A DNA stretch of 64,000 bases from CAJLIR01 sp964408085. Its GTDB lineage: Bacteria; Bacillota_I; Bacilli_A; RF39; UBA660. The notes beneath the pieces are model-generated. The model did no database searches and was not told the DNA's origin. It saw nothing but the letters and a program-made list of their open reading frames with translations. Positions within the stretch are counted from its first letter, which is position 1, and each line of letters opens with the position of its first letter. Below are positions 42,465 to 51,639 of the stretch, piece by piece. The translations under genes were made by a program, and so were the position numbers. The stretch lies in contig CAYOYB010000009.1 in assembly GCA_964408085.1 (NCBI GenBank), positions 1 through 64,000 of the forward strand, read 5' to 3'.

Positions 42465-42488
42465 AAAGAAACCATTTAAGGTTTCTTT
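42465..42488 (+). terminator. Terminator after the methyltransferase
   Basis: AAAGAAACC pairs with GGTTTCTTT across six bases and is followed by AATTTTA on the plus strand. Confidence 0.85.
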
Positions 42489-42511
42489 AATTTTACTTCT
42501 AAAATAGCAAA

Positions 42512-42547
42512 AGCATCTGATTTGACAACTACGTGATTTCAGATGCT
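42512..42547 (-). terminator. Possible terminator of the DUF2000 gene
   Basis: AGCATCTGA pairs with TCAGATGCT around an 18-base loop and is followed on the minus strand by TTTGCTATTTT. It lies about 140 bases after the gene at 42686; the long loop makes it less certain. Confidence 0.45.
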
Positions 42548-42685
42548 ATATTCCATAAGGGATTATATTTGACCAACCACAATCAAATGCATCCTTTTTT
42601 ATTATATACAAGTTTCCTTGACATATTCGTAATAACATAAAAATGGCTTTTTGACAAGTTTATTATTCTTGTTTTTTAAATCCCT

Positions 42686-43114
42686 TTAGTGCCATAAAGA
42701 AAATTTTTTAGTTAATGGATCTATTATTTCTTTTTCTCCAAAAGCAGCAATACAAAAATAATTCATATCTTCACTAGAAGTTTCAAGAGTTTTATCCAAT
42801 TGTTCTTTGTAGGTATCTCCTGTCATAGTTTCGATAAAATCAGTAAATAAGATATCATTTTCAATAAACTCATTTCTTAATTTTTTTATTTCACTGTTTT
42901 TCCCTCTTAGTACTATTAAAGAAAGTCCAGATATGCTTTTATGTATTGAACCATCTTTATCCACAAAATCGATAAAACTCATTTTTTCTTTTAATTCTTT
43001 TGGAGCTACTCCAACTAGCCCAGCATATGAATGAGCAATGGCATTCATAGCTTTTCCAATTTCCAAATTCTTATTGACTACTACAACAAATTTATATGTA
43101 TCATTATAAACCAT
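42686..43114 (-). CDS. DUF2000 family protein
   Basis: The 142-residue protein fits the DUF2000 family, which has a peptidyl-tRNA hydrolase 2-like fold. Family blocks are FVVVVNKNLEIGKAMNAIAHSYAGL, DKDGSIHKSISGLSLIVLRGKNSEIKKLR, and the end GDTYKEQLDKTLETSSEDMNYFCIAAFG with TKKFSLW. No function has been shown for the family to my knowledge. AGGAGGCGGTTAG precedes the ATG. Confidence 0.87.
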   Translation of the reverse strand: MVYNDTYKFVVVVNKNLEIGKAMNAIAHSYAGLVGVAPKELKEKMSFIDFVDKDGSIHKSISGLSLIVLRGKNSEIKKLRNEFIENDILFTDFIETMTGDTYKEQLDKTLETSSEDMNYFCIAAFGEKEIIDPLTKKFSLWH

Positions 43115-43312
43115 CTAACCGCCTCCTAATTACTCATATTGTACCATACACTTTTTGAAGAGTAAAATATATACTATTAGATATAATCATAAAATTAGAA
43201 ACACTAATTATTTTCAATATCATTTGCAAAGTAATAAATTAGCCTTATAATCTTATATATATGCCTTAAAGTAAAGTTTTTTAATAGAATTTAATACTTT
43301 TAAAGTAATATT

Positions 43313-46261
43313 TTATTTATCAATATCTTCTAATTTAACGCTAACTAGCTTACTTACACCAGATTCTTGCATTGTAATACCATACAAAATATCTGCATAT
43401 TCCATTGTCTTCTTTTTATGAGTAATTAAAATAAATTGTGTCTTTTTCTTTAAGCCAACTAAATATTTACCAAAACTATCGACATTGACTTCATCTAAGG
43501 CAGCTTCTACCTCATCTAAAATACAGAATGGTATAGGTCTTGATTTTAAAATAGCGAACAATAGACTTATAGCAGTGAATGTCTTCTCCCCACCTGATAA
43601 TAAAGAAATACTTTTTAATGTTTTTCCTGGTGGTGAAGCAACTATTTCAATACCTGTTTCTAATAAATTATTAGGCTCTGTCATTTTTAAATCAGCTGTT
43701 CCACCTTTAAATAATTCTGTAAAAGTTTGTTTAAAGTTATTTCTAACTAATTCAAAAGTTTTAGAAAACTCTTGTTCCATAACACTATCCATTTCTTTGA
43801 TAATATCTAATAAAATATTTTCAGCATTAACTAAATCATTGCGTTGATTAATTAAAAATTCATATCTTTCACTTACTCTATCATATTCATCTGGTGCAGC
43901 CAAATTAACAACGCCTAAGTCTTTAATTACCTGCTTTAATTTACTAACTTTCAATCTTGCTTGTTCTATATCCATCTCTAATCTATATAAGCTAACAGCT
44001 TTTTCATAAGTCATATTATATGTTTCATTTAAAGTATTTAGTAAATTATCTAATTTTACATCAATACGTGTAACAGCAATTTCTAATTCTTTTAATTCTT
44101 TATTTTTAACAGAAAGAGATGAATTCTCACGTTTTAATTCATATTCATATTCACTAAGTGAATCATTTAAATTATTTTTTTCTTTAATAAGTGATTCTAA
44201 TTCTGTTTTAGTATTATCTTTTTGTTTTATCGCATCATAATATCTTGTTAATACATCTTCTTCTTCCTTAGATAAATTATTATTAATAATATTATTAGTA
44301 CCATTAATTTCCATATTATGTTGTTTTAATAGTTCAGTTGAACTTACTAAGGTTTTATTTTTATTATTAATTGACTCTTCTTTCTCAATTTTTTCTTTTA
44401 ATAATAAATATTGTTTATCTTCTATTGCTTTTAAATCATAATCAACTTGATTAATATCTTCTTCTATTAATTTTATTTCTTCATTCAAATTACTTAATTC
44501 ATTTAAATTCTTTTCTAATTCATATTTTTCATTTATAATATTTCTATTTTTATTATTATTTCCACCAGTTAATGAACCACCAATATGAAATAATTCTCCA
44601 GATAATGTAACTATTCTATAAGTATAGTTAATTTTCTTACTAATTAGATTAGCTGAATCTATATCTTTAACGACAATAACATTTCCAAGTTGATTTGAAA
44701 CAATATTATGGTATTTTTTATCATATTTAACCAAATTAGAAGCAATATCAACAAATCCATCTAGATTATTTATGATATTTATAACTGTATCATCAATAAA
44801 TCTAGGTTTTATGATATTTAAAGGGAAAAAGGTTGCTCTACCTATATTACTATTTTTTAAATAATTGATTGCCTCTTTAGCGCATATTTCATTATCAACA
44901 ACAATATTGCTAACATTTGCTCCCAAACAAGTAGATATTGCTAAACTATATTCATCAGATACATCAATAAGATTTCCAACAACATCATGTATTCCTCTTA
45001 ATTTAGGATTATTTAAGATACTTTTAACAGCCATTGGTAATAAACTATTATTTTCAATACTTTCTTGTAATGATTCTATTCTATTTTCTAAAGTTGTTCT
45101 AAAGCGAATTTTTTCAGTTAAATTATTATTAAGTTTATGACGCTTATTTTTTTTATCTTCAATTTCTTTATTTTTTTCTGATATTAAAGAGTTAGTATGT
45201 TCTAATTCATTATTCAATGTTGAAATTTCATTATTTAAATTATTTATATCATTTTCTAATTTAAGACATTCTTCTTTTAAATTAAGAATATTATCATGTA
45301 GTTTAGAATCATCAACATCGTATTTTTTTCTTTCTAAGATGATTGATTTTTCTCCATTTATCTTTTCAACTAACGCTGTTAAGTCTAATAATTTAGCTTG
45401 ATACTCTTTAATCTTTTCATTTAAATCATTTATTTGTGTTTTAAATTGTTCAATCTTAACTTCATTAGTTGTATTTGAAGACATTAAACTGACAATTTCG
45501 TTATTTATATTTTCAATTTTATTTTTACTATCTTGGTATTTATAGTTTAGATTAGTGATATCATTACTAATTAAAGCTATTTCAATATGTTTTAACTCCT
45601 CAGATGTTTCTGTATATAAAATAGCTTTCTCTTTTTGTTCTTTTAATGGTCCTACTTGATGTTCTAATTCGTTAATAATATCGTCAACGCGATTCATATT
45701 ATCATGAGTTCGCTCTAATTTTCTTAAAGCTTCTTCTTTTCTTTTTTTATATTTTAAAACACCAGCTGCTTCTTCAAAAATAATTCTTCTATCACTAGGT
45801 TTAGTTGAAATTATTTGTTCTATTTGACCTTGTGAAATAATATTAAAACTATCTCTACCAATTCCACTATCTAAGAATAGGTCATTAATATCTTTAAGTC
45901 GGCATTGCTCACCATTTATAAAGTATTCATTTGTTCCATCTTTGTAAACACGCCTTTTTACAGACACTTCATCAAAATTAAGTGGTAAATAATGATCTTT
46001 ATTATCAAAAATTAATGTAACACTAGCGACATTTAGTGGCTTTCTTGACTTACTACCAGAAAAAATGACATCTGTCATATTTCCGTCACCTCTAAGTGTT
46101 TTTACTGATTGCTCACCTAATACCCATTTTATAGCATCAACAACATTACTTTTTCCACTTCCATTAGGTCCAACAATTCCTGTTATACCAGCTGTCAGTT
46201 CAAAATTTAATTTATCCGCAAATGATTTAAATCCATGTGTCTTAATTTCACGTAAATACAT
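43313..46261 (-). CDS. smc: Chromosome segregation SMC protein, short form
   Basis: SMC compacts and segregates the chromosome with ScpA and ScpB. The 982-residue protein has the N-terminal ATPase half with GIVGPNGSGKSNVVDAIKWVLGEQSVKTLRG, a coiled-coil arm, a hinge (about 400-520, SILNNPKLRGIHDVVGNLI) and a second arm. The C-terminal half carries SLLSGGEKTFTAISLLFAIL, CILDEVEAALDEVN and the D-loop. At 982 residues it is about 200 shorter than typical bacterial SMC (near 1180), the loss being in the coiled-coil arms. A GGTGGTATTTTAG site precedes the ATG. Its usual neighbours rnc and ftsY are absent. Confidence 0.96.
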   Translation of the reverse strand: MYLREIKTHGFKSFADKLNFELTAGITGIVGPNGSGKSNVVDAIKWVLGEQSVKTLRGDGNMTDVIFSGSKSRKPLNVASVTLIFDNKDHYLPLNFDEVSVKRRVYKDGTNEYFINGEQCRLKDINDLFLDSGIGRDSFNIISQGQIEQIISTKPSDRRIIFEEAAGVLKYKKRKEEALRKLERTHDNMNRVDDIINELEHQVGPLKEQKEKAILYTETSEELKHIEIALISNDITNLNYKYQDSKNKIENINNEIVSLMSSNTTNEVKIEQFKTQINDLNEKIKEYQAKLLDLTALVEKINGEKSIILERKKYDVDDSKLHDNILNLKEECLKLENDINNLNNEISTLNNELEHTNSLISEKNKEIEDKKNKRHKLNNNLTEKIRFRTTLENRIESLQESIENNSLLPMAVKSILNNPKLRGIHDVVGNLIDVSDEYSLAISTCLGANVSNIVVDNEICAKEAINYLKNSNIGRATFFPLNIIKPRFIDDTVINIINNLDGFVDIASNLVKYDKKYHNIVSNQLGNVIVVKDIDSANLISKKINYTYRIVTLSGELFHIGGSLTGGNNNKNRNIINEKYELEKNLNELSNLNEEIKLIEEDINQVDYDLKAIEDKQYLLLKEKIEKEESINNKNKTLVSSTELLKQHNMEINGTNNIINNNLSKEEEDVLTRYYDAIKQKDNTKTELESLIKEKNNLNDSLSEYEYELKRENSSLSVKNKELKELEIAVTRIDVKLDNLLNTLNETYNMTYEKAVSLYRLEMDIEQARLKVSKLKQVIKDLGVVNLAAPDEYDRVSERYEFLINQRNDLVNAENILLDIIKEMDSVMEQEFSKTFELVRNNFKQTFTELFKGGTADLKMTEPNNLLETGIEIVASPPGKTLKSISLLSGGEKTFTAISLLFAILKSRPIPFCILDEVEAALDEVNVDSFGKYLVGLKKKTQFILITHKKKTMEYADILYGITMQESGVSKLVSVKLEDIDK

Positions 46262-46300
46262 ACTAAAATACCACCTATCAATATTAATTAAACTATAAAA

Positions 46301-46329
46301 ATTATACTATAATAAAAATAAAAAAGCAA
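46301..46329 (-). promoter_or_regulatory. Promoter of smc
   Basis: On the minus strand TTGCTT (46324-46329) and TATAAT (46301-46306) are 17 bases apart. The -35 element overlaps the terminator of the upstream lipoprotein gene. Confidence 0.7.
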
Positions 46330-46345
46330 AGTTTTCTTTGCTTTC
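46318..46345 (-). terminator. Terminator of the pilin-like lipoprotein gene
   Basis: AAGCAAAG pairs with CTTTGCTT across four bases with a T tract on the minus strand. Confidence 0.8.
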
Positions 46346-46350
46346 TTATT

Positions 46351-46797
46351 TTATTTATTACATTCTACTTTATCATTACTCATTGTACATTGATAGTCAT
46401 TTATAACAAGTGGTTCTTTAATTGAGGCTTCCCAATTTTTAATATCTAACAAAACCTCACCAGCTGTTGGATTAACACCTCTGAACTCAAGAAAAATAGT
46501 TTCTTCACCATTTGGAGTATATGAACATTTTCCATCAGTGCAAACAAAGACTATACCAACACTAGGATCATTAACAGGTATTATTTCCCCATTATTATCT
46601 AACATATAGTTCGCTATAGCCATTTCTGCTGATTGTAAAATAGCCTTAGCTCCTACTTCTGCCTCACTTTTTTTAGAATTATTTAAATTTTCTAATGGCA
46701 CATCGTCTGGCAAAATAGGCTCCATTTTTTTATCTTTTCCACATCCTGTTAAACATAATACAATTAATAGAAAACTCAATACTTTAACATTTTTCAT
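46351..46797 (-). CDS. Lipoprotein with pilin-like head domain
   Basis: The 148-residue protein has a signal sequence and lipobox (LCLTGC, Cys about 19), so it is lipid-anchored. Its mature part, AEMAIANYMLDNNGEIIP, then VFVCTDGKCSY, LEFRGVNPTAGEVLL, and IKEPLVINDYQC, closely parallels the head of the pilin-like protein at 55996-58653 (ATNFMLENNGSLP, VFNCSSYGC, LSFKGTKPTSGK, IKAEDLIINDFRC). The Cys spacing is conserved. It is thus a pilin-type head on a lipid anchor instead of a pilin helix. The role is unknown; it may bind pili or cap them (inference). It is transcribed alone, with a terminator after it. Confidence 0.75.
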   Translation of the reverse strand: MKNVKVLSFLLIVLCLTGCGKDKKMEPILPDDVPLENLNNSKKSEAEVGAKAILQSAEMAIANYMLDNNGEIIPVNDPSVGIVFVCTDGKCSYTPNGEETIFLEFRGVNPTAGEVLLDIKNWEASIKEPLVINDYQCTMSNDKVECNK

Positions 46798-46874
46798 TAT
46801 TAATCATTCCTATCTTTACTATTTTAGTATATAATGTATATTTCTTAAAATCAATGTTTTAATATTATTTTTTG

Positions 46875-47390
46875 TTATAAATTTATAATATAACTCGTTG
46901 CTTTACCATTAGAGTTTTCGTAATGCTTGTCAGCAATAGCGCCAGCTTTTATAAGCATCTTTTTAGATGGTATATTTGAATCCTCACAATTAGCTCTAAT
47001 TTTTTTAAAGCCTAGTTTTCTGCATTCTTCTAAACCTAATTTTAATATTATATTTCCATACCCTTTTCCATATTCAGTCTTTCTAATCTTGTAAAAAATT
47101 TGACTACCATTATTTATCCAAAAATCATTTTTAGTAGTCCTAATGCCAAATTCACCTACTGGTTTATCAAAAACATATAAGATATATCTATTTGTTGTTG
47201 TCTGTAAATCAACATTTATTTCTACTTCTTCCTTAATATATTTTTTTATAATTTGTTTATATTCAGAATAGCTTTTATTTAAGATAGGATTTAAAGAACG
47301 AAGTTTTATATTCTCAATATCTTGGTACATTTCGTATTCTTTATAACCAATATCTTGAGTTAACTTTTTTAATTGAAATTCCATAATCAT
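46875..47390 (-). CDS. GNAT family acetyltransferase
   Basis: The 171-residue protein has a GNAT-type layout: FDKPVGEFGIR strand, KIRKTEYGKGYGNIILKLGLEECRKLGFKKIRANCEDSNIPSKKMLIKAGA with the acetyl-CoA loop in YGKGYG. GAGGTG lies before the ATG at 47390 (or 47384). The acceptor is unknown. The sequence looks like common ribosomal-protein or small-molecule N-acetyltransferases. It stands alone between the lipoprotein gene and another acetyltransferase gene. Confidence 0.85.
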   Translation of the reverse strand: MIMEFQLKKLTQDIGYKEYEMYQDIENIKLRSLNPILNKSYSEYKQIIKKYIKEEVEINVDLQTTTNRYILYVFDKPVGEFGIRTTKNDFWINNGSQIFYKIRKTEYGKGYGNIILKLGLEECRKLGFKKIRANCEDSNIPSKKMLIKAGAIADKHYENSNGKATSYIINL

Positions 47391-47584
47391 ATACACCTCA
47401 TAACTATCGTCTCATATATATCCTATTTAGTTTTTTATTAATTACATTATATAAAAATACATTTAATTTTAAAGTAGTACCCTTGATTGCTTATATACTA
47501 AACCCTATAATTAAGCAAAACTTCTACTTCAGTCTAACTGCAATAAATCAAATTATTTTGAAATAATGAAAATTTTTTTAATAG

Positions 47585-48193
47585 TTATATTTTTAATTTT
47601 TTTTCGTATATAAAACCTTTTTTTGTCATTTCATTTCCACATTTATCAGGCTCTCCATTAGGAATGACTTTTTCATATACTTTTATGCATCCTAAATTTT
47701 CATAAAATTTATAATTGCACGATTCATCACTTAATATTTGAATATTATTTATATTATCATTAGCTGCCATTTCAAATATTTTATTTAAAAGTTTTCGCCC
47801 TATTTGTTTACCTCTATACTGTTTGTCTACAATAAGAATTGTTATTTCGCCATCAAAATAATTTTCTAATTCTTTTGGTAAATAATCATAACCATTATTA
47901 TATTTATATATTGCCTCTTTATCCTTTACAAGAAAACTATGAATAAATAACCATTTTAACAATCCATATATTTTTTTTCTAAAAATATGCTTTCTAGAAT
48001 TCCTTTTACAATAGTCACATAATCCAATGACATTATTATTTGCTTTTTCTACAATTATTTCTTCTGCTTCACTTAATATTTCAAACCAATATATCCATGC
48101 ACATGTTTTTCCTTTTGCTTTTGCTGCTGTTTTTCCTAAATCCCATTCTTTATATAACATATCAACAATCTGTTTATGATGTTTAATTCTCAT
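47585..48193 (-). CDS. GNAT family acetyltransferase, second
   Basis: The 202-residue protein has a GNAT core with ITILIVDKQYRGKQIGRKLLNKIFEMAANDNINNIQILSDESCNYKFYENLGCIKVYEK, in which YRGKQIG is the acetyl-CoA loop. A GLCDYCKRNSRKHIF segment in the middle carries two Cys. ATG 48193 follows AGAGGTTTTATAT; an in-frame extension to 48265 has no site. The acceptor is unknown. It is not closely similar to the gene at 46875. Confidence 0.85.
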   Translation of the reverse strand: MRIKHHKQIVDMLYKEWDLGKTAAKAKGKTCAWIYWFEILSEAEEIIVEKANNNVIGLCDYCKRNSRKHIFRKKIYGLLKWLFIHSFLVKDKEAIYKYNNGYDYLPKELENYFDGEITILIVDKQYRGKQIGRKLLNKIFEMAANDNINNIQILSDESCNYKFYENLGCIKVYEKVIPNGEPDKCGNEMTKKGFIYEKKLKI

Positions 48194-48282
48194 ATATAAA
48201 ACCTCTAACCATATATATTTAACAAATCTATTATAACATATTTGATGGGTCTTTTCTATTTCCATGAATATTTTATTAAGTA

Positions 48283-48320
48283 AAAAACTCTCAACTTCAA
48301 ATTACTGAAGCGAGAGTTTT
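48283..48320 (-). terminator. Terminator after tRNA-Glu
   Basis: AAAACTCTC pairs with GAGAGTTTT, with an inner ACTTCA/TGAAG pair, about 40 bases past the tRNA on the minus strand. Confidence 0.75.
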
Positions 48321-48358
48321 ATTAAACCAAACCACTATAGATTTGGATTATATACTCA

Positions 48359-48435
48359 TGGTGACTCGTATGGGTTTCGAACCCATGAATACCACCTTGA
48401 GAGGGTGGCGTGTTAAACCACTTCACCAACGAGCC
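48359..48435 (-). tRNA. tRNA-Glu (anticodon CTC)
   Basis: On the minus strand a full cloverleaf can be drawn. Acceptor GGCTCGT pairs with ACGAGTC. The anticodon stem CCACC/GGTGG holds loop CTCTCAA, so the anticodon is CTC reading GAG. The T arm contains GGGTTCGAAACCC, and the discriminator is A with an encoded CCA. The body is close to Bacillus tRNA-Glu. It is the C34 isoacceptor; a TTC isoacceptor must lie elsewhere. The gene is transcribed on the minus strand after the flavoprotein gene at 48503. Confidence 0.93.
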
Positions 48436-48502
48436 AATTAATAATATCGATTGACATTATTAATTTTAACATAATGGTTATTTATTTTCAACCTCTTTAT
48501 TT

Positions 48503-50098
48503 TTATTTTTCAGAAATTTTATAAATCTTAGCTATATTTTCAGCAACAATAATACCATCAATAGCTGCTGAGGTAATACCACCTGCATATCCCGCTCCCT
48601 CACCAGCTGGATAAATTCCTTTTATGTTGCTTTCACAATATTCATTGCGAACAATACGTATTGGTGATGAAGTTCTGCTTTCTACGCCAGCAAGGATAGC
48701 TTCATCATTAGCGTAGCCCTTTATTTTTTTAGAAAAATTATCAATACCTTCTATTAAAGCTTCATTTATATAATTAGGAAAAATATTTCTTATATTACCA
48801 AATGTGTAATTTCCTTTAAAAATAGGTTTTATATTGCCAAAGTTATCTGATAACTTGTTGTTTTTAAAATCGCCATATAATTGTATAGGTATATTTCCCT
48901 TACCCTCAATAAAAGCTTTTTGCTCTAAATCTCGTTGAAATTCAACTCCAGCCATTACATCATCACCAAAATCTTTAGGATTAACAGTTACAATGACAGC
49001 GCTATTGGCATTACCACTATCTCTTTTATAATTGCTCATCCCATTAATTGCTAACATATTTTCTTCTGAAGATGCATTTACTACATAACCACCTGGGCAC
49101 ATACAAAATGTATAAACTCCTCTACCATTGCTAGCCTTATGTGTTAATTTATAACTAGCATTAGGCAAAATTGAATGTTTTTCAACACCATATTGAGATT
49201 TGTTTATCAAAGCTTGTGGGTGCTGAATACGAATTCCAACTGCAAATGGTTTTGACTGCATATCAAGCTTTGACTCATATAACATTTTAAAGGTATCACG
49301 AGCACTATGACCAATGGCTAAAACCAAAATATCTGTGTTTATAACTTGGTTATTATTAACTTTAATACCAACTAAACTTTGATTATTATAAATTATATCA
49401 GTTAAACAAGTATTAAACCTAAATTCACCACCCATAGAGATTATTTTATTACGAATATTTTTAACAACACACTTAAGTAAATCTGTTCCAATATGAGGTT
49501 TATTTTCATAAAGAATTTCTTTTGGTGCACCAGCTTCTACAAATATTTCAAAAACTTTGCGATGACGATTTAATGGATCTTTTACTAAGGTATTAAGTTT
49601 TCCATCAGAAAATGTTCCTGCTCCACCTTCACCAAATTGAACATTAGAATTTGGCTTTAATACGCCTGTTTTCCAAAAATTTTCAACATCCAAAACTCTA
49701 TTATCGATATCTTGACCACGTTCAATTACAATAGGTTTATATCCATTCATAGAAAGCATATAAGCGCAAAATAAACCAGCTGGACCACTTCCAACAATAA
49801 CAGGTCGATTGGTTAAAATTTTTTCCCCTGTTATTTTAAAAATATACTTAGAAATAGGTTGAAAAAAGACATCATCTGATTTTATATTTGATAAAATTTT
49901 TAACTCATTTTCAACCTCAACATCAATTTCATAAACATAATATAATTCAGGTTTTTTCCTGGCATCAATTGATCTTTTAACAATTGATATATTCTTAATA
50001 TTTGACTTGTTAATTTTTAATTTTTGAGCACATTTCTCTAATAATTTTTCTTTAGAAGATTCCAATACATTTATCTTTATTTGTCTTACTCTTATCAT
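48503..50098 (-). CDS. NAD(P)/FAD-dependent oxidoreductase with N-terminal domain
   Basis: The 531-residue flavoprotein has an N-terminal domain of about 85 residues (KEKLLEKCAQKLKINKSNIKNISIVKRSIDARKKPELYYVYEI). The FAD domain follows with RPVIVGSGPAGLFCAYMLSMNGYKPIVIERG, FGEGGAGTFSDGKLNT, VLAIGHSARDTFKML, and at the end SRTSSPIRIVRN and IYPAGEGAGYAGGITSAAIDGI. This pattern is the FAD-dependent protein family present in many anaerobes; the substrate is unknown. ATG 50098 follows GGAGAGAATTAA; upstream in-frame codons lie inside the next gene. It starts one base past the stop of the BaiN-like gene. Confidence 0.88.
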   Translation of the reverse strand: MIRVRQIKINVLESSKEKLLEKCAQKLKINKSNIKNISIVKRSIDARKKPELYYVYEIDVEVENELKILSNIKSDDVFFQPISKYIFKITGEKILTNRPVIVGSGPAGLFCAYMLSMNGYKPIVIERGQDIDNRVLDVENFWKTGVLKPNSNVQFGEGGAGTFSDGKLNTLVKDPLNRHRKVFEIFVEAGAPKEILYENKPHIGTDLLKCVVKNIRNKIISMGGEFRFNTCLTDIIYNNQSLVGIKVNNNQVINTDILVLAIGHSARDTFKMLYESKLDMQSKPFAVGIRIQHPQALINKSQYGVEKHSILPNASYKLTHKASNGRGVYTFCMCPGGYVVNASSEENMLAINGMSNYKRDSGNANSAVIVTVNPKDFGDDVMAGVEFQRDLEQKAFIEGKGNIPIQLYGDFKNNKLSDNFGNIKPIFKGNYTFGNIRNIFPNYINEALIEGIDNFSKKIKGYANDEAILAGVESRTSSPIRIVRNEYCESNIKGIYPAGEGAGYAGGITSAAIDGIIVAENIAKIYKISEK

Positions 50099-50099
50099 T

Positions 50100-51326
50100 T
50101 TAATTCTCTCCTGAAATATCTTTACCAGCCAAAATACCAGACATCCAAGCAAATCCTAGATTATAACCTCCACAATCACCATTAACATCTAATAATTCTC
50201 CTACAATGTAAAGACCTTTATTCTTTAACGATTCCATTGTTTTAATATTAATTTCTGTTAATGGAACTCCTCCTGAACAAACTTGTGCTTTATCAAAAGA
50301 ATTAGTTGCCACTATTTCTTGATGAAAAGTCATAATGCTACGAGCCAAAATAATTTTAGAATGTTCATCTAATTCTTGCCATTTAGTTTCTTGTTTTATC
50401 TTAGATTTTTTTATTAATAAATTAACAAGTTTATAATTTAAAATACCATCTAATAATTCTGTTATATTTCTATTTAATACTTTTTTAGAACGCTCTTCCA
50501 TCCACTTTATAAAATCTTCAGTCGTATTACCAATCCAAGGAGCAAAATTAATTATAATTGTTTCCTTTTTTTCAGAGTCTAAACCACGAGCAATTAGTCC
50601 ACTCAGTTGCATAATACAAATTCCACTAATACCATAATCAGTTAGAACAATTTCTCCTATTTCTTCTTTTATAATCATGTCGTTTTCTAAAAGTGAAACT
50701 TTAACATCTTGTTTAATACCAGCCCATTCTTTAAAATAATTTTCGCTACCTTTTAATTGAACTAAAGCTGGTAGTGGTTTAATGATGGAATGTCCTAATT
50801 TTTTAATAAGTTCATAGCCATTACCATCACTACCCGTTTTTGGAGCAGCCTTAGAACCTGTTGCGATAATTACTTTATCAGCTAAATAATCTTTATTATT
50901 AGTTTTAATACAATAATTATTTTCTTGTTTTATAATATCTTCAACATAAATATCGTTTTCTATCTTAACACCAGATAATTTAGCCTCTAGTATTAAAGCT
51001 GTTTGAATACTAGTAGCTTGATTAGAATATGGATAATAATAACCATTTTTTACTTTAGGAACAATACCTATAGTTTCAAAAAAATTTTTGACTTCATCTT
51101 GTATCTTGGAAGTGATTATTTGTGGCAATAATTCTTTATTCATTGAATGATAATGTTCCAAATCTTGATTACTATTCCAATAATTACACTTACCATTTCC
51201 CGTCATTAATATTTTTTTACCACAAGTATTATTTCTTTCTAAAATAACAACTTCGTTACCACTTTTTGCTGCAAAAATAGCTGATACTAATCCAGATGCT
51301 CCACCACCTATCACAATTACTTTCAT
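50100..51326 (-). CDS. HI0933/BaiN-like NAD(P)/FAD-dependent oxidoreductase
   Basis: The 408-residue flavoprotein has the Rossmann FAD motif VIVIGGGASGLVSAIFAAKSG, then ERNNTCGKKILMTGNGKCNYWN with the HI0933-family GKK-x-MTGNGKCN signature. The C-terminal FAD contact is GGYNLGFAWMSGILAGKDI. This family includes bacterial YtfP/YhiN and the bile-acid enzyme BaiN, but the exact reaction is unknown. GGAGGCTAAGA precedes the ATG. The gene comes first in a two-gene operon with the flavoprotein at 48503. Confidence 0.92.
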   Translation of the reverse strand: MKVIVIGGGASGLVSAIFAAKSGNEVVILERNNTCGKKILMTGNGKCNYWNSNQDLEHYHSMNKELLPQIITSKIQDEVKNFFETIGIVPKVKNGYYYPYSNQATSIQTALILEAKLSGVKIENDIYVEDIIKQENNYCIKTNNKDYLADKVIIATGSKAAPKTGSDGNGYELIKKLGHSIIKPLPALVQLKGSENYFKEWAGIKQDVKVSLLENDMIIKEEIGEIVLTDYGISGICIMQLSGLIARGLDSEKKETIIINFAPWIGNTTEDFIKWMEERSKKVLNRNITELLDGILNYKLVNLLIKKSKIKQETKWQELDEHSKIILARSIMTFHQEIVATNSFDKAQVCSGGVPLTEINIKTMESLKNKGLYIVGELLDVNGDCGGYNLGFAWMSGILAGKDISGEN

Positions 51327-51394
51327 TCTTAGCCTCCTAACAAGATTATATATAAATATATTATAACATACTTTAAGGTAAAATTATATTTAAA

Positions 51395-51416
51395 CAAAAA
51401 ACACCAAAAGGTGCTT
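51395..51416 (-). terminator. Terminator after tRNA-Gln
   Basis: AGCACC pairs with GGTGTT across TTTT, followed by TTTTTTG on the minus strand, about 20 bases past the tRNA. Confidence 0.8.
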
Positions 51417-51432
51417 ATTAAAAAAAATAAGA

Positions 51433-51506
51433 TGGCTGCCTCAGCTAGATTCGAACTAGCGCTCATGGAGTCAGAGTCCACTGCCTTACCACTTGGCTAT
51501 GAGGCA
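51433..51506 (-). tRNA. tRNA-Gln (anticodon CTG)
   Basis: The minus-strand sequence folds with acceptor TGCCTCA/TGAGGCA. The U1 and G73 identity features of tRNA-Gln are present, as is an encoded CCA. The anticodon stem GTGGA/TCCAT holds loop CTCTGAC, so the anticodon is CTG reading CAG. The body resembles Bacillus tRNA-Gln(UUG) with a C at position 34. It stands alone, with its own terminator, upstream of the HI0933-like gene on the other side of a gap. Confidence 0.93.
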
Positions 51507-51589
51507 ATAACCATTTTAATTTTACTACATTTTATATATATATTCAACTATTTTAAGATAAAAATATGGCAATTAATATGTAAACAAAT

Positions 51590-51625
51590 AAAAACCTAGT
51601 AGTTATTTCTAACTATTAGGTTTTT
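51590..51625 (-). terminator. Terminator of the 232-residue gene
   Basis: AAAAACCTA pairs with TAGGTTTTT and a further GTTA/TAAC pair lies inside. It lies about 15 bases past the stop at 51640. Confidence 0.8.
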
Positions 51626-51639
51626 ACTTTAATATATTA

